From: Dankookia rubra
Lineage (GTDB): Bacteria; Pseudomonadota; Alphaproteobacteria; Acetobacterales; Acetobacteraceae
Assembly (NCBI RefSeq): GCF_004355005.1
Contig: NZ_SMSJ01000039.1
Span: forward strand, 1 to 54,772
Reading direction: 5' to 3'
DNA: 54,772 nt
Positions within the stretch are counted from its first letter, which is position 1. Each line of letters opens with the position of its first letter. The notes beneath the pieces were generated by a model, which made no database searches, was not told where the DNA came from, and saw only the letters and a list, made by a program, of their open reading frames with translations. Positions 1-9,859 of this stretch are shown here, piece after piece. Made by a program: the position numbers and the translations under genes.

Positions 1-76
1 CCAGCGGCTCCAGCACCGCCCATTGCTCATCCGTGAGAACCACTGCCGCCCCTTCACAAAGGCGGCCCAACGCCAT
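1..76 (-). mobile_element. IS5-family-like transposase, N-terminal fragment (cut by window edge)
   Basis: Reading the minus strand from about position 76 or from a GTG at 43 gives a peptide containing VVLTDEQWAVLEPL, the typical N-terminus of IS5-group (DUF4096-type) transposases. The rest lies outside the window, so completeness cannot be judged. It sits just past the stop of prmC and therefore marks an insertion sequence next to the translation-factor operon. Identification rests on about 14 residues of a well known motif. The terminal inverted repeat could not be placed with certainty. Confidence 0.6.
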
Positions 77-107
77 CAACGCCGCAGCGTTCAGGCGCTA
101 ACGGGGC

Positions 108-1031
108 CTAGGCACGGGCGAGCACCAGCGCCCGCGGCACGCCGCCGAGATCGGGCCGGCAGCCGAGGCTGCGCAGCCCCCGGGCCGCGGCAATCGCCGC
201 CACCGCCGGCTGCTGGCCCTGGCCGAGTTCCAGGATCGCCCGGCCGCCCGGCGCCAGCAGCCCGGGCAAGGCCGCAGCGATGGCGCGATAGGCATCCAGC
301 CCGTCCGACCCGCCATCCAGCGCCGAGGCGGGTTCGTGCCGCGCCACCTCGGGCATCAGGCCGGCGATGCTGGCGCTCTCGATATAGGGCGGGTTGGACA
401 GCACGAGGTCGAAGCGGCCGGCGACGGGTGCGGCCCAGTCGGCGACGGCGAAGGCGGCCCGGCCGGCCAGGCCCAGCCGTGCCGCATTGTCGCGCGCCAG
501 CGCCGCCGCCGCCGGCACGCGGTCGAGCCCGAGGCCGGCCGCGGCGGGGAATTCGGTCAGCGCCGCCAGCAGCAGGCAGCCGGTGCCGGTGCCTAGGTCG
601 AGCACCCGCCGCACCGCGGCGCGATCGGCGAAGGCCTCCAGCGCCGCCTCGATCAGCGCTTCCGAGTCCGCGCGGGGGATCAGCGTGGCGGGGGAGACGG
701 CGAAGCGCAGCGACCAGAAATCCTGTTCCCCGAGCAGGTGGGCGACCGGGGCATGGTCCAGCCGGCGGCGCAGCAGGTCGCCGAAGCGGGCGGCGGCGGC
801 AGGCAGGACGGCGGCGCGGGGATCGCGCAGCAGTTCGTCCTGCCGGCAGCCGATCGCATGCGCCAGCAGCAACCGGGCCTCCATGCGGGGCGTCTCGATG
901 GCAGCGGCGCGGAGGTGCTGGCCGGCGCGGCAGAGGAAGAAACCGACGGTGCCGACCGGATCGGCGCAGGAGGCCGGGCCGGGCCGATCGACGCTTCGCG
1001 CCTCCGGCCTCCCGCGATCGGGCGGGCTCAC
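108..1031 (-). CDS. prmC: Peptide chain release factor N5-glutamine methyltransferase PrmC
   Basis: Methylates the glutamine of the GGQ motif in release factors RF1 and RF2 with SAM, in the cytoplasm. The 307-residue product has the N-terminal helical substrate-binding region (about 35-110, with [15 protein letters not shown]), a SAM-binding DLGTGTG at 145-151 and the diagnostic NPPY at 213-216, which holds the target glutamine amide. The GTG start overlaps the prfA stop as GTGA, so it is translationally coupled to its own substrate gene. The first 30 or so residues are poorly conserved in character and a later start is possible, but the overlap favours this one. Confidence 0.93.
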   Translation of the reverse strand: MSPPDRGRPEARSVDRPGPASCADPVGTVGFFLCRAGQHLRAAAIETPRMEARLLLAHAIGCRQDELLRDPRAAVLPAAAARFGDLLRRRLDHAPVAHLLGEQDFWSLRFAVSPATLIPRADSEALIEAALEAFADRAAVRRVLDLGTGTGCLLLAALTEFPAAAGLGLDRVPAAAALARDNAARLGLAGRAAFAVADWAAPVAGRFDLVLSNPPYIESASIAGLMPEVARHEPASALDGGSDGLDAYRAIAAALPGLLAPGGRAILELGQGQQPAVAAIAAARGLRSLGCRPDLGGVPRALVLARA

Positions 1032-2083
1032 TCGCCCTCGGCCGCCAGCCGCGCCGCCTCGTCCTCGGCGGTCAGCGCGTCAACGATCTCGTCGAACTCG
1101 CCGAGCATGACACGGTCGATCTTGTGCAGGGTCAGGCCGATGCGGTGGTCGGTCACGCGGCCCTGCGGGAAGTTGTAGGTGCGGATGCGCTCGGACCGGT
1201 CGCCGGTGCCGACCTGGCCCTTCCGGTCGGCGGCGCGGGCGCCGGCCAGCTTGGCCCGCTCGGCCTCGTAGATCCGGGCGCGCAGCACCTTCATCGCCTT
1301 GGCGCGGTTCTTGTGCTGGCTGCGCTCCTCCTGCATCGCCACCACCGTGCCGGTGGGCAGGTGGGTGATGCGGACGGCGCTGTCGGTCTTGTTGACGTGC
1401 TGGCCGCCGGCGCCGGAAGCGCGGTAGGTGTCGATCCGCAGGTCGGCCTCGTTGATCTGCACGTCGACCTCCTCGGCCTCCGGCAGCACCGCGACGGTGA
1501 TGGTCGAGGTATGGATGCGCCCCTGCGTCTCGGTCGCCGGCACGCGCTGCACCCGGTGGACGCCGCTCTCGTATTTCAGCCGGGCGAAGACGCCGCGGCC
1601 CTGAATCTCGGCGACCGCGCCCTTGACCCCGCCGAGCTCGCTCTCGTCGTAGTCCATCAGCTCGAACTTCCAGCGCTTGCCCTCGGCGTAGCGCTGGTAG
1701 GCGCGGAACAGCTCGGCGGCGAAGAGCGAGGCCTCGTCGCCGCCGGCGGCGGGGCGGATCTCGAGGATCGCGCTGCGCTCGTCGGCGCTGTCCTTCGGCA
1801 GCAGCATGAGACGGACCTCACGCTCCAGCCGCGGCACGGCCTCCTTCTGCGCGAGGTACTCGTCCTCGGCCAGCTCGCGCAGCTCGGGGTCGGCCAGCAT
1901 CGCCTCGGCCTCGTCGCGGGCGCGCTCGGCGGCGCGCAGCGCCTCGACCTTCTCGACCAGCGGCTCGAGCTCCGACAGCTCCTTCGACAGCGCGCCGAAC
2001 TGGCCGCCCTCGGCGGTTGAGAGCAGGTGCCGGACCTCCTCCGCTCGGGTCAGGACGCGGTCCAGCTTGTCGGCGATGCTCAC
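1028..2083 (-). CDS. prfA: Peptide chain release factor 1
   Basis: RF1 recognises UAA and UAG stop codons and triggers peptidyl-tRNA hydrolysis. The 351-residue protein has the PAT anticodon-like tripeptide at 182-184, which separates RF1 from RF2 (SPF), and the catalytic GGQ at 226-228 in the sequence [12 protein letters not shown]. Length is normal for the family. The open frame runs far upstream inside hisS, but homology begins at a GTG (SIADKLDRV) whose first bases overlap the hisS stop as GTGA, so that start was chosen. Middle gene of a coupled hisS-prfA-prmC set. Confidence 0.96.
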   Translation of the reverse strand: MSIADKLDRVLTRAEEVRHLLSTAEGGQFGALSKELSELEPLVEKVEALRAAERARDEAEAMLADPELRELAEDEYLAQKEAVPRLEREVRLMLLPKDSADERSAILEIRPAAGGDEASLFAAELFRAYQRYAEGKRWKFELMDYDESELGGVKGAVAEIQGRGVFARLKYESGVHRVQRVPATETQGRIHTSTITVAVLPEAEEVDVQINEADLRIDTYRASGAGGQHVNKTDSAVRITHLPTGTVVAMQEERSQHKNRAKAMKVLRARIYEAERAKLAGARAADRKGQVGTGDRSERIRTYNFPQGRVTDHRIGLTLHKIDRVMLGEFDEIVDALTAEDEAARLAAEGE

Positions 2084-3453
2084 CCTCGGGCCTCGTCGTC
2101 CCCGTCGGCATCCAGCGGCCCGTCCAGGTCGCCGCCGCCGAACTCGTCCTCCAGGATGGTCTGCAGCATGGCCTGGGCGGCGCTCTCGACCACGCCGGTT
2201 TCGGCGAGCGTCCGCAGCAGGTCGGGCAGCGCCACCCGCTCCTGGCTGCCGGCATCGAGGTTCTTCACGACGGCCATGCCCTCGGCAAGTTCCGCATCGC
2301 CGAGGATCACCGCGGCGCCGGCATTGATCTTGTTGGCGCGCTCCAGGCGCCGCTTCATATTGCCCTTGTAGGCGACCTCGGCGACCACGCCGTGGTCGCG
2401 CAGCGACTGCAGGATTTGCAGCGCGGCGTCCTCCGCCACCTCGCCCATCGGGATGACGGCGACAGGGCGCGGTGCCTGCGGCGTCAGCGCCGCGGCCTCG
2501 ACCAGCAGGGACAGCCGCTCGACACCGGCCGCCCAGCCGACGGAAGGCGTCGGCGGGCCGCCCATCTCCTCGACCAGTCCGTTGTAGCGGCCGCCGCCCA
2601 TCACGGTGCCCTGGGCGCCGAGCCGGTCGGTGACGAATTCGAAGGCGGTGTGGCTGTAATAGTCGAGCCCGCGGACAATGCGGGGATTCTCCCGGAAGGG
2701 CACGTCGAAGGCGGCGAGGTGGCGCTTCACCGCGGCATAGAAGGCGGCGGCCTCGGGCGTCAGGTGGTCGTGGATCGTGGGGGCGCTGGCGACCAGCGCC
2801 TTGTCCTTGGGGTCCTTGCTGTCGACGATGCGCAGCGGGTTTTTCTCCAGCCGCGCCCGGCTCTCGTCGGACAGCGCATCCTTGTGCGCGGTGAAGTAGT
2901 CCACCAGCGCGGCGCGGTAGGCGTCGCGGCTGGCGGCATCGCCGAGGGTATTGATCTCGAGCACCGTGCCCTCGTCGATGCCGAGCTCCTGCTGGATGTG
3001 CCAGCCGCAGGCGATCACCTCGGCATCCGCCAGCGGCTCGGCGGCGCCCAGCACCTCGATGCCGATCTGGTGGAACTGCCGGTAGCGACCCTTTTGCGGC
3101 CGTTCGTAGCGGAACATCGGCCCGGCATAGAAGACCTTGCGGGGCAGGTTCGACTGGGTCAGGCCGTTGGTGACCAGGGCGCGGCAGACGCCGGCGGTGT
3201 TCTCCGGCCGGAGCGTCACGCTCTCCCCGCCGCGGTCCTCGAAGACGTACATCTCCTTGGAGACGACGTCGGAGGTGTCGCCCAGGCCGCGGGAGAAGAC
3301 GCGGGTATCCTCGAAGATCGGCGTGGCCCATTCCTCGAAGCCGTAGAGTGTGGCGATCCGGCGCGCGGTCTCGATGACGAGGTGATGGCGGCGGAACTCG
3401 GCGCCGATCAGGTCATGGGTGCCGCGGGCGGGCTGGAGCGGGGCTTGGGCCAT
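2080..3453 (-). CDS. hisS: Histidine--tRNA ligase
   Basis: Class II aminoacyl-tRNA synthetase that charges tRNA-His. The 457-residue product shows class II motif 2 at about 113-129 ([16 protein letters not shown]) and the histidine-specific loop [13 protein letters not shown] starting at 261, followed by a C-terminal anticodon-binding domain. The ATG start is supported by the usual N-terminal RGTHDL motif at about 10-15. It overlaps prfA by four bases. In related genomes it normally follows ispG directly; here vapBC and a small gene lie in between. Confidence 0.96.
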   Translation of the reverse strand: MAQAPLQPARGTHDLIGAEFRRHHLVIETARRIATLYGFEEWATPIFEDTRVFSRGLGDTSDVVSKEMYVFEDRGGESVTLRPENTAGVCRALVTNGLTQSNLPRKVFYAGPMFRYERPQKGRYRQFHQIGIEVLGAAEPLADAEVIACGWHIQQELGIDEGTVLEINTLGDAASRDAYRAALVDYFTAHKDALSDESRARLEKNPLRIVDSKDPKDKALVASAPTIHDHLTPEAAAFYAAVKRHLAAFDVPFRENPRIVRGLDYYSHTAFEFVTDRLGAQGTVMGGGRYNGLVEEMGGPPTPSVGWAAGVERLSLLVEAAALTPQAPRPVAVIPMGEVAEDAALQILQSLRDHGVVAEVAYKGNMKRRLERANKINAGAAVILGDAELAEGMAVVKNLDAGSQERVALPDLLRTLAETGVVESAAQAMLQTILEDEFGGGDLDGPLDADGDDEARG

Positions 3454-3492
3454 GGGCGCGGTGTGCCGCGGGATGCGGCGCGGGGCAAGGGT

Positions 3493-3890
3493 TCAAGGGG
3501 CGATGAGGTCGAGCGTCGGGAAATAGCTGCGGTATCGTGCCACGTCGCGGGTGATCAGCGGCAGGCCGGCCACGGCGGCATGGGCGCCGATGAGGAAGTC
3601 GGGCAGCACGCCGGTGCGGCTGCCGCCGCGGCAGCGATAGGCGTGGAAGACCCGGCCGGCCAGGAACAGCGCGGGGGCGGCATCGGCAGCAGCCTGACCG
3701 GCCGGTCGGCCAGGAAGACCTCGCAATCCTCGAGTTTGCCGAAGCCGGTCGAGAGCTCCGCGAAGACGATGCCGTTGATGCAGAGCGGCCCCCGGATCGC
3801 CGCCATGTCCAGGGCCTGCCCCGACCGGGCTGCCCAGCGGGGGTCGGCCGCCGCCAGGTCCACCAGGACATTGGTGTCGACCAGCGTCAC
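3493..3890 (-). pseudogene. vapC: VapC-type PIN-domain toxin, broken by a one-base frameshift
   Basis: VapC toxins are PIN-domain ribonucleases. The N-terminal half (from a GTG at 3888-3890, TLVDTNVLVDLAAADPRW) holds the first PIN aspartate and the conserved Glu in VFAELSTGF. The C-terminal half (ALFLAGRVFHAYR...GVLPDFLIGAHAAV...LITRD, with further acidic residues) continues in a different frame and ends at 3493. The frames join if one base is added to the five-G run at 3673-3677 (C run in the coding sense), restoring about 132 residues. It may be a true mutation that disarms the toxin, a sequencing error in a homopolymer, or slippage. The start lies one base after the vapB stop. Confidence 0.75.
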
Positions 3891-3891
3891 C

Positions 3892-4134
3892 TCAGCCTTC
3901 GCCGCGGGTCAGCTGCATGATCTCGTCGGTCGTCATCCCGTTCCAGCCAGGCGCCGGACGCGGCCGGGCGAGGCGGCCGGGTGCCGCGGCGTCGCCCTGC
4001 CCGGCCTTGCGCAGGACAACGCGGCCATCCGCCTCGATGGCGAATTCGACCTCGCTCCCCGGGCTCAGCCCCAACCGGTCGCGGATGGGCTTCGGGATGG
4101 TGACCTGGCCCTTGACGGTGACGGGCATGCCCAT
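3892..4134 (-). CDS. vapB: AbrB/MazE-type antitoxin, partner of VapC
   Basis: Small DNA-binding antitoxin of the SpoVT/AbrB swapped-hairpin class. The core is MPVTVKGQVTIPKPIRDRLGL followed by SPGSEVEFAIEADGRVVL, the classic AbrB fold; the C-terminal tail after about residue 50 should bind the toxin. The chosen ATG (codon at 4132-4134) has a GAGG 11 bases upstream; another ATG lies two codons later and a longer frame starts at 4164 with a poor ribosome site. One base separates it from vapC. Such antitoxins usually repress their own operon. If the toxin is dead, the gene may be relic or may protect against a homologous toxin elsewhere. Confidence 0.85.
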   Translation of the reverse strand: MGMPVTVKGQVTIPKPIRDRLGLSPGSEVEFAIEADGRVVLRKAGQGDAAAPGRLARPRPAPGWNGMTTDEIMQLTRGEG

Positions 4135-4199
4135 TGGCGGTAATACCTCGGTCCGGACCAGCATTACCTGAGCGCGGCACCCGGCCGCGGCAAGCAGGT

Positions 4200-4367
4200 T
4201 CAGCGGATGGCGACGGTCACCGCCAGGAACAGCACCAGCTGCACCCCGAGCAGCACCGCCAGCCGCCGCAGCGCCGCGTCACGGCGGCCGATATCCTCGT
4301 CCAGCCCCGGCACCTTGTGGCGCCGCATCGCGCCCAGCATCAGCGCCGAAAGGCCGAAGCCGCTCAT
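4200..4367 (-). CDS. Small membrane protein, 55 residues, unknown function
   Basis: Begins MSGFGLSALMLGAMRRHK, continues with a charged stretch (PGLDEDIGRRDAALRR) and ends in one hydrophobic helix (LAVLLGVQLVLFLAVTVAI). It would sit in the inner membrane with the helix at its C-terminus. The ATG lies 10 bases after the ispG stop with GAGG just in front, so it is probably cotranslated with ispG. I do not recognise a family. Evidence is the helix, the spacing and the ribosome site only. Confidence 0.55.
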   Translation of the reverse strand: MSGFGLSALMLGAMRRHKVPGLDEDIGRRDAALRRLAVLLGVQLVLFLAVTVAIR

Positions 4368-4377
4368 CGCCTCGGGC

Positions 4378-5517
4378 CTACTCCGCCGCCTGCTTAGCCG
4401 CCTCGGCCTTGGCCGCGGCCTCGGCGGCCTGGATCTGCGCCACCTTGCCCTCGACCAGCCGCACCAAGTGGTCGACCATCCCGGCCTCGTCGATCGTGTG
4501 GTCGGTCTTGCCGCTGGCATAGATCATGTGCCGGCCGGCGCCGCCGCCGGTCAGGCCGATATCGGTCATCAGCGCCTCGCCCGGTCCATTCACCACGCAG
4601 CCGATGATCGAGAGCGTCACCGGCGTCTCGATATGCGCCAATCGGTCTTCCAACGTGGCCACCGTCTTGATCACGTCGAAGCCCTGCCGGGCGCAGGAGG
4701 GGCAGGAGATGATCTTCACGCCGCGGTGGCGAATGCCGAGCGACTTCAGGATCTCCCAGCCGACATGGACCTCCTCCTCCGGCTCGGCGCTCAGGGAGAC
4801 GCGCATGGTGTCGCCGATCCCGGCCCAGAGCAGGCTGCCGAGCCCGACCGCCGACTTCACCGTGCCGGTCCGTCGGCCGCCCGCCTCGGTGATGCCGATA
4901 TGCAGCGGGTGGTCGCAGACCTCCGCCAGCTGCTGGTAAGCGGCGGCGGCGAGGAAGACGTCGGAGGCCTTCACGCTGATCTTGAACTCGTGGAAGTCGT
5001 TGTCCTGCAGGTGGGCGGCGTGCCAGAGCGCGCTTTCCACCAGCGCCTCCGGGTTGGGCTCGCCGTACTTGTCCAGCAGGTGCTTCTCGAGGCTGCCGGC
5101 ATTGACGCCGATGCGGATGGAGCAGCCATGGTCGCGGGCCGCCTTGACCACCTCCTTCACCCGCTCGGCGCTGCCGATATTGCCCGGGTTGATGCGGAGG
5201 CAGGCGGCGCCGGACTTGGCCGCCTCGATGGCGCGGCGGTAGTGGAAGTGGATGTCGGCGACGACCGGGACGTTCACCTCGCGGCAGATCTCGGCCAGCG
5301 CCGCGGTGCTCTCGGGCGTCGGGCAGGAGACGCGGACGATGTCCACCCCGGCGACCTCGGCCCGGCGGATCTGGGCGATGGTCGCCGCCGCATCCTCGGT
5401 CGGCGTATTGGTCATGGTCTGGACGGAGATCGGCGCATCGCCCCCGACCGGCACCTTGCCCACCATGATCTGGCGGGACTTGCGGCGGGTGATCATCTGG
5501 TAGGGACGGTAGCTCAT
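4378..5517 (-). CDS. ispG: 4-hydroxy-3-methylbut-2-enyl diphosphate synthase IspG
   Basis: Iron-sulfur enzyme of the MEP isoprenoid pathway, converting MEcPP to HMBPP. The 379-residue protein has the TIM-barrel N-terminal part ([14 protein letters not shown] near 25, [10 protein letters not shown] near 85-93) and the cluster ligands near the C-terminus: Cys272 and Cys275 in SCPSC, Cys307 in IIGC, and Glu314 in GPGEA. The frame is open far upstream, but the family begins with MSYRPY at this ATG. The last 20 residues are an Ala/Glu/Lys-rich tail. It lies directly downstream of rodZ, a common alphaproteobacterial arrangement. Confidence 0.96.
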   Translation of the reverse strand: MSYRPYQMITRRKSRQIMVGKVPVGGDAPISVQTMTNTPTEDAAATIAQIRRAEVAGVDIVRVSCPTPESTAALAEICREVNVPVVADIHFHYRRAIEAAKSGAACLRINPGNIGSAERVKEVVKAARDHGCSIRIGVNAGSLEKHLLDKYGEPNPEALVESALWHAAHLQDNDFHEFKISVKASDVFLAAAAYQQLAEVCDHPLHIGITEAGGRRTGTVKSAVGLGSLLWAGIGDTMRVSLSAEPEEEVHVGWEILKSLGIRHRGVKIISCPSCARQGFDVIKTVATLEDRLAHIETPVTLSIIGCVVNGPGEALMTDIGLTGGGAGRHMIYASGKTDHTIDEAGMVDHLVRLVEGKVAQIQAAEAAAKAEAAKQAAE

Positions 5518-5609
5518 GGGGTTTCCCGGAACGTCCTGCGAAATCCGCCCCAATATGGCAGCCCCGCCGGCGATCCCAAAGCCTCCGGCCGCGCGGGGCC
5601 GGGATGTGC

Positions 5610-6569
5610 CTATTGCGGCGGAGCCGAAGCAGGGGCACTGCCCGGGGCCGGCCGCAGCGGCGGCGCCAGCGGGGACAGCGGCTGGCCGGCCTTCAGCTTC
5701 TCCGCATCCACTTGCAGGTCCCGCCGCACCATTTGCCCGGCGCCGAGGCCGGGGGTCGGCAGGCCATCCACCAAAACCTCGAGCCCGCCGGCATTGCCGG
5801 TGGACAGCAGCAGCCCGTCCCTGGCCGGCACCTGCCAGGATTCGCCGGGGCGCAGCACGCGGTTGACCAGCACCGGGCCGCCCTGGCGCTCGCGCACCTG
5901 GATCCAGACCTCGGCCCTGGCGCGCAGCAGGATCCGGCCTTCCGGCGCCGTGGGGGCGGCGGGGGCTGCGGGCGGTGGCGCCGGGACAGCGGCGCCGGCC
6001 GGCGGCTTGCCCGGCAGGACCGGGACCGGCGCCGCATTGGCGTTGCTGGGACTGGGCGCGGCCGCGGGCAGCTCCGGCACCGTCTCCGGCGGGCTGCCCT
6101 CGCGCAACGCCTGCTCGATCGCGGGCGGCGGCGGCGGCACCGCATCCACCGTCCGGCTGCCGCTGCCGGACCATTGGTACCAGCCGATATAGGCGCCGAG
6201 AGCCAGCACCGCGCCGACCAGCATCACCGCCCCGGCCGGCACGCCGCGGTCGGGCACCGGTTCGGGGAAGACCAGGTCGGTCTTGCGGGCAACGGTCGGG
6301 CCGCTCGCCTCGCGGAACCGGCGGACCACATCGGCCTCGTCCAGGCCGAGGCTGCGCGCATAGGTGCGGACGAAGCCGACGGCATAGGCGGGCGCCGGCA
6401 GGTCGCGGACCCGGCCTTCCTCCAGCGCCGCCAGATAGACCCGGCGGATGCGGAGCGACTGCGCGAGATCCTCGATCGACAGGCCAAGTGCGACACGGGC
6501 ATCGCGCAACTCGGCGCCAAGCCGGGCCGGCTCGGCAGGGGCGGAGTCGAACTGGGAGAGGCGCTTCAT
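5610..6569 (-). CDS. rodZ: RodZ-like helix-turn-helix membrane protein
   Basis: Cytoskeletal adaptor expected to link MreB-type filaments and the elongation machinery, or a related HTH/DUF4115 protein. The 319 residues contain an N-terminal helix-turn-helix (17-80, with [21 protein letters not shown] and [16 protein letters not shown]), one transmembrane segment (110-130), a long Pro/Ala-rich periplasmic linker (145-208) and a C-terminal DUF4115 beta domain (from 210). The ATG chosen precedes the HTH; a GTG four codons upstream is possible. It is followed by ispG, which is the usual neighbour. Confidence 0.88.
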   Translation of the reverse strand: MKRLSQFDSAPAEPARLGAELRDARVALGLSIEDLAQSLRIRRVYLAALEEGRVRDLPAPAYAVGFVRTYARSLGLDEADVVRRFREASGPTVARKTDLVFPEPVPDRGVPAGAVMLVGAVLALGAYIGWYQWSGSGSRTVDAVPPPPPAIEQALREGSPPETVPELPAAAPSPSNANAAPVPVLPGKPPAGAAVPAPPPAAPAAPTAPEGRILLRARAEVWIQVRERQGGPVLVNRVLRPGESWQVPARDGLLLSTGNAGGLEVLVDGLPTPGLGAGQMVRRDLQVDAEKLKAGQPLSPLAPPLRPAPGSAPASAPPQ

Positions 6570-6685
6570 ATCGTCGGGCACGCCTCGCGATGTAACCCGG
6601 TCACGCCATAACGGCAAACCGAATTCACGGTTCCGCGATCGTTCCCGCGGCACCATGCCGGGCCCGCCGGAGCGGGCCCGGATGA

Positions 6686-7735
6686 TCATGCCACGGCAAG
6701 CGACCGGGCGGCGAGCGCGGCTTCGGCCTGCGCCATCAGCTCGGCGATGATCTCTGCCGCCGGTTGTTCCCGGGCCACCATGCCGACGCTCTGGCCGGCC
6801 ATCAGGCTGCCCTGCTCGACGTCGCCGTCGATCACCGCGCGGCGCAGCGCGCCGGCCCAGAAATGCTCGATCTCGAGCTGCGCCTCGTCCTTCGTCACGA
6901 CGCCGGCGGTGAAGCGCTCCAGCACCACCGCCTGGTGCTCCATGAAGCGGCGCGTGCCCTCGTTCTGCAGCGCGCGCACCGGGATCACGGGGAAGCGCGG
7001 GTCGATCTGCACCGTCGGCAGGGCATCGCGCGCGGCGCCGCGGATGAAGGCCTGCTTGAACTTCGGATGCGCGATGCATTCCGTCGCGCAGACGAAGCGG
7101 GTGCCAAGCTGGGCGCCTGCCGCGCCCATCTCGAGATAGGAGAGAATCGCCTCGCCGCGGCCGATGCCTCCCGCCACGAAGACCGGGACCTCCTTCGCCA
7201 TGCTCGGCAGGATCTCCTGCGCCAGCACGTTGAGCGAGACCGGGCCGATATGCCCGCCGGCCTCGGAGCCCTCGATGACCAGGGCATCCGCGCCGCTGCG
7301 CACCAGCTTCTTCGCCAGCGCCAGTGCCGGGGCGAAGCAGACCACCTTGGCGCCGCCCTCCTTCGCCCGCTTGATGGCGGAGCCCGGCGGGATGCCGCCG
7401 GCAAAGACGATATGCGTCACGCCCGCCGCCAGGCAGGTCTCGACCAACTGGTCGAGCCGGGGGTGCATGGTGATCAGGTTCACGCCGAAGGGCTTCGCCG
7501 TCAGCGCCTGGGTGCCGGCGATCTCCTCGGCCAGCCGCGGCGGCTCCATCGCGCCGCAGGCGATGACGCCGAAGGCGCCGGCATTCGACAGGGCGGCGAC
7601 CAGGTGCCGCTCGCTCACCCAGCTCATCGCCCCGCCCATGATGGCGACGCGGCTGCCGAAGAAGGCAGCGCCGCGCGCCATCAGGCGGTCGAGCGCTGCG
7701 GCCGAAGCGGTGGCGGCGGGGGCGAGCATGTCCAT
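6686..7735 (-). CDS. Nitronate monooxygenase-family flavoprotein
   Basis: Member of the 2-nitropropane dioxygenase/FabK-like FMN enzymes, which oxidise alkyl nitronates or act as enoyl reductases. Visible features are IMGGAMSWVSERHLVAALSNAGAFG near the N-terminus, PFGVNL, the FMN phosphate-binding VFVAGGIGRGEAI, and SEAGGHIGP, which carries the catalytic histidine of the class. Starts at 7735 or 7729 (ATGs) both lie just after the lysC stop; GAGG is 8 bases before the second. A longer frame from 7765 would overlap lysC. Exact substrate cannot be read from the sequence. Confidence 0.85.
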   Translation of the reverse strand: MDMLAPAATASAAALDRLMARGAAFFGSRVAIMGGAMSWVSERHLVAALSNAGAFGVIACGAMEPPRLAEEIAGTQALTAKPFGVNLITMHPRLDQLVETCLAAGVTHIVFAGGIPPGSAIKRAKEGGAKVVCFAPALALAKKLVRSGADALVIEGSEAGGHIGPVSLNVLAQEILPSMAKEVPVFVAGGIGRGEAILSYLEMGAAGAQLGTRFVCATECIAHPKFKQAFIRGAARDALPTVQIDPRFPVIPVRALQNEGTRRFMEHQAVVLERFTAGVVTKDEAQLEIEHFWAGALRRAVIDGDVEQGSLMAGQSVGMVAREQPAAEIIAELMAQAEAALAARSLAVA

Positions 7736-7739
7736 CGCC

Positions 7740-8966
7740 TCAGGCCGCCGGTCCGTCGAGGCCATAGGCGGTGTGCAGGGCGCGCACCGCGAGCTCGGTA
7801 TACTCGGCCGAGATCAGCACGCTGACCTTGATCTCCGAGGTCGAGATGACCTGGATGTTGATGCCCTTCTCCGACAATGCCCGGAACATCGTGTTCGCCA
7901 CGCCCGCATGGCTGCGCATGCCGACGCCGACGACGCTGATCTTGGCGACCTCGGGGTCGGCGAGGATCGCCTCGAAGCCCAGCTCGCCGCGCGCCTTCTC
8001 CAGCGTGTCCTGCGCCCGGGCGAGGTCGGCCTTGCCGACCGTGAAGGTCATGTCCGTGGTGGCGTCCGCGCCGATGTTCTGCACGATCATGTCGACGTTG
8101 CAATTGGCCTGGGCGAGCGCGCCGAAGACGCCGGCGGCGATGCCGGGGCGGTCGGGCACCCGGCGCAGGGTGACCTTGGCGTCGTCCCGCGAATAGGCGA
8201 TGCCGCTGACGATGGGCTGCTCCACGATTTCATCCTCATCAACCACCAGGGAGCCTGGCGCGTCGGAAAAACTGGAAAGCACCTGCACCCGGACCCGCTG
8301 CTTCATGGCGAGCTCGACCGACCGCGTCTGCAATACCTTGGCGCCCACCGAGGCCAGTTCCAGCATTTCCTCGTAGGAGATGCGCTCCAGCTTGCGGGCG
8401 CGCGGCACGATGCGCGGGTCGGTGGTGTAGATGCCGTCGACATCGGTGTAGATGTCGCAGCGGTCGGCCTTTACCGCGGCGGCGATCGCAACGGCCGACA
8501 GGTCCGACCCGCCGCGGCCGAGGGTCGTCACCCGGTTGCGCGCCGGCTCGACCCCCTGGAAGCCGGCGATGACCGGCACCTGGCCCTGCTGCATCCGCTC
8601 GACCAGCAGGCGCCCGTCGATGCTCTCGACCCGGGCCTTGCCATGCGCGCCGTCGGTGACGATCGGGATCTGCCAGCCCTGCCAGGACCGCGCCTCGACG
8701 CCCACGGTCTGCAGCGCGATGGCCAGCAGGCCGATGGTCACCTGCTCCCCGGTCGCCACCACCACGTCGTATTCGCGGGCATCGTGCAGCGGCGACAGCT
8801 CCTGGCACCACTTCACCAACTGGTTCGTGGCGCCGGACATGGCGGAGACGACGACGGCCACCTCGTTCCCGGCCTCGACCTCGCGCTTCACGCGGTTGGC
8901 GACGTTGCGGATACGGTCGAGATCGGCGACGGAGGTGCCGCCGAACTTCATCACAATGCGGGCCAT
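7740..8966 (-). CDS. lysC: Aspartate kinase
   Basis: Phosphorylates aspartate, the first step to lysine, threonine and methionine. The 408-residue monofunctional enzyme begins MARIVMKFGGTSVADLDRI with the KFGGTS nucleotide/substrate motif, has the kinase core to about 250 (LGRGGSDLSAVAIA, DGIYTTDPR), and ends in paired ACT domains (about 265-408) that normally bind lysine or threonine for feedback control. Transcribed divergently from ubiG across a 133-base gap that should hold both promoters. Length and motifs are typical. Confidence 0.96.
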   Translation of the reverse strand: MARIVMKFGGTSVADLDRIRNVANRVKREVEAGNEVAVVVSAMSGATNQLVKWCQELSPLHDAREYDVVVATGEQVTIGLLAIALQTVGVEARSWQGWQIPIVTDGAHGKARVESIDGRLLVERMQQGQVPVIAGFQGVEPARNRVTTLGRGGSDLSAVAIAAAVKADRCDIYTDVDGIYTTDPRIVPRARKLERISYEEMLELASVGAKVLQTRSVELAMKQRVRVQVLSSFSDAPGSLVVDEDEIVEQPIVSGIAYSRDDAKVTLRRVPDRPGIAAGVFGALAQANCNVDMIVQNIGADATTDMTFTVGKADLARAQDTLEKARGELGFEAILADPEVAKISVVGVGMRSHAGVANTMFRALSEKGINIQVISTSEIKVSVLISAEYTELAVRALHTAYGLDGPAA

Positions 8967-9099
8967 GGGGCGCTTCTTGGTGGGAAATGGATCGGTCAGG
9001 CAGCGGTCCGCGCGGTTGCGCCCGCGCGAAGGCCGGCACAGATACCCACCCGGACCCCGCGCTGCAACATTCGCGAGCCGGGCGGTAAGGATGGGACGG

Positions 9100-9846
9100 A
9101 TGGCGCAGGCCGAAAGCGGCACGGCGATCGGGGCGGAGATCGCCAAATTCGACCGGCTGGCGGCAGAATGGTGGGACACGCGGGGGCCGATGCAGCCGTT
9201 GCACGCCATGAACCCGGCCCGGATGGGCTGGATCATCGCCCGCATCGCCCGCCGGCACGGACGGGACCCGGCGGCGGCGCGGCCGCTGGAAGGGCTGACC
9301 GTGCTCGATGTCGGCTGCGGCGCCGGGCTGGCGAGCGAAACATTGGCCAAGGCGGGCGCCGCGGTCACCGGCCTCGATGCCGCGGGCTCGGCGCTCGAGG
9401 CCGCGCGGGCGCATGCCGCGACCGGGGGCTTGTCGATCAACTACCGCGAGGGAAGGCCGGAGGACCTGCTGGCCACCAGCGGCGGCGGCTTCGACGCGGT
9501 CCTGGCGCTCGAGGTGATCGAGCACGTGGCCGACCGCGAGGGCTTCTGTCGGCACCTGGCCGGGCTGGCGAGGCCGGGCGGCCCGGTCTTCCTCTCGACC
9601 CTGAACCGCACGCCGCGGTCCTGGCTGATGGCCAAGTTCGGCGCCGAATACCTGCTGCGGCTGCTGCCGGTCGGCACGCATGACTGGCGCATGTTCGTGC
9701 GGCCGGCGGAACTGGGGGCGGAGTTGCGCCAAGCCGGGCTGCGCGTCGTCGATATCGCCGGGCTGAGCATGGACCCGCTGACCGGGCGCTGGAGCATCGG
9801 GCGGGATGTCGGGGTGAACTACCTGGTAATGGCCGCGGCGGGCTGA
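9100..9846 (+). CDS. ubiG: Ubiquinone biosynthesis O-methyltransferase UbiG
   Basis: SAM-dependent methyltransferase for both O-methylation steps of ubiquinone synthesis. The 248 residues include the UbiG entry motif EIAKFDRLAAEWWDTRGPMQPLHAMNP region, the SAM motif VLDVGCGAGLASE (about 67-79), and FLSTLNRTPRSWLMAKFGAEYLLR, which is characteristic of UbiG. Two ATGs occur nine bases apart; the second (9100) has AAGG nine bases upstream and was chosen. Divergent from lysC, and convergent with the small repeat protein that follows. Confidence 0.94.
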   Translation: MAQAESGTAIGAEIAKFDRLAAEWWDTRGPMQPLHAMNPARMGWIIARIARRHGRDPAAARPLEGLTVLDVGCGAGLASETLAKAGAAVTGLDAAGSALEAARAHAATGGLSINYREGRPEDLLATSGGGFDAVLALEVIEHVADREGFCRHLAGLARPGGPVFLSTLNRTPRSWLMAKFGAEYLLRLLPVGTHDWRMFVRPAELGAELRQAGLRVVDIAGLSMDPLTGRWSIGRDVGVNYLVMAAAG

Positions 9847-9859
9847 GGCGCAGCCCGGC

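Noticed and set aside
23-2020. Very long open frames on the opposite strand of many genes, for example here and at 2017-4143, 4207-6192, 12259-15027 and 25326-27812
   Set aside because: They are opposite known genes (prfA, hisS, ispG, the rhodanese gene, purL), have Arg/Ala/Gly/Pro/His-rich translations with no motif, and are expected in GC-rich DNA where stop codons are scarce.
3673-3677. Programmed frameshifting in vapC
   Set aside because: No slippery heptamer with a stimulatory structure is evident; a plain one-base homopolymer change explains the split frames better.
8452-9099. N-terminal extension of UbiG in the long open frame
   Set aside because: The frame runs antisense through lysC and has no homology character; the UbiG family starts near the ATG at 9100.
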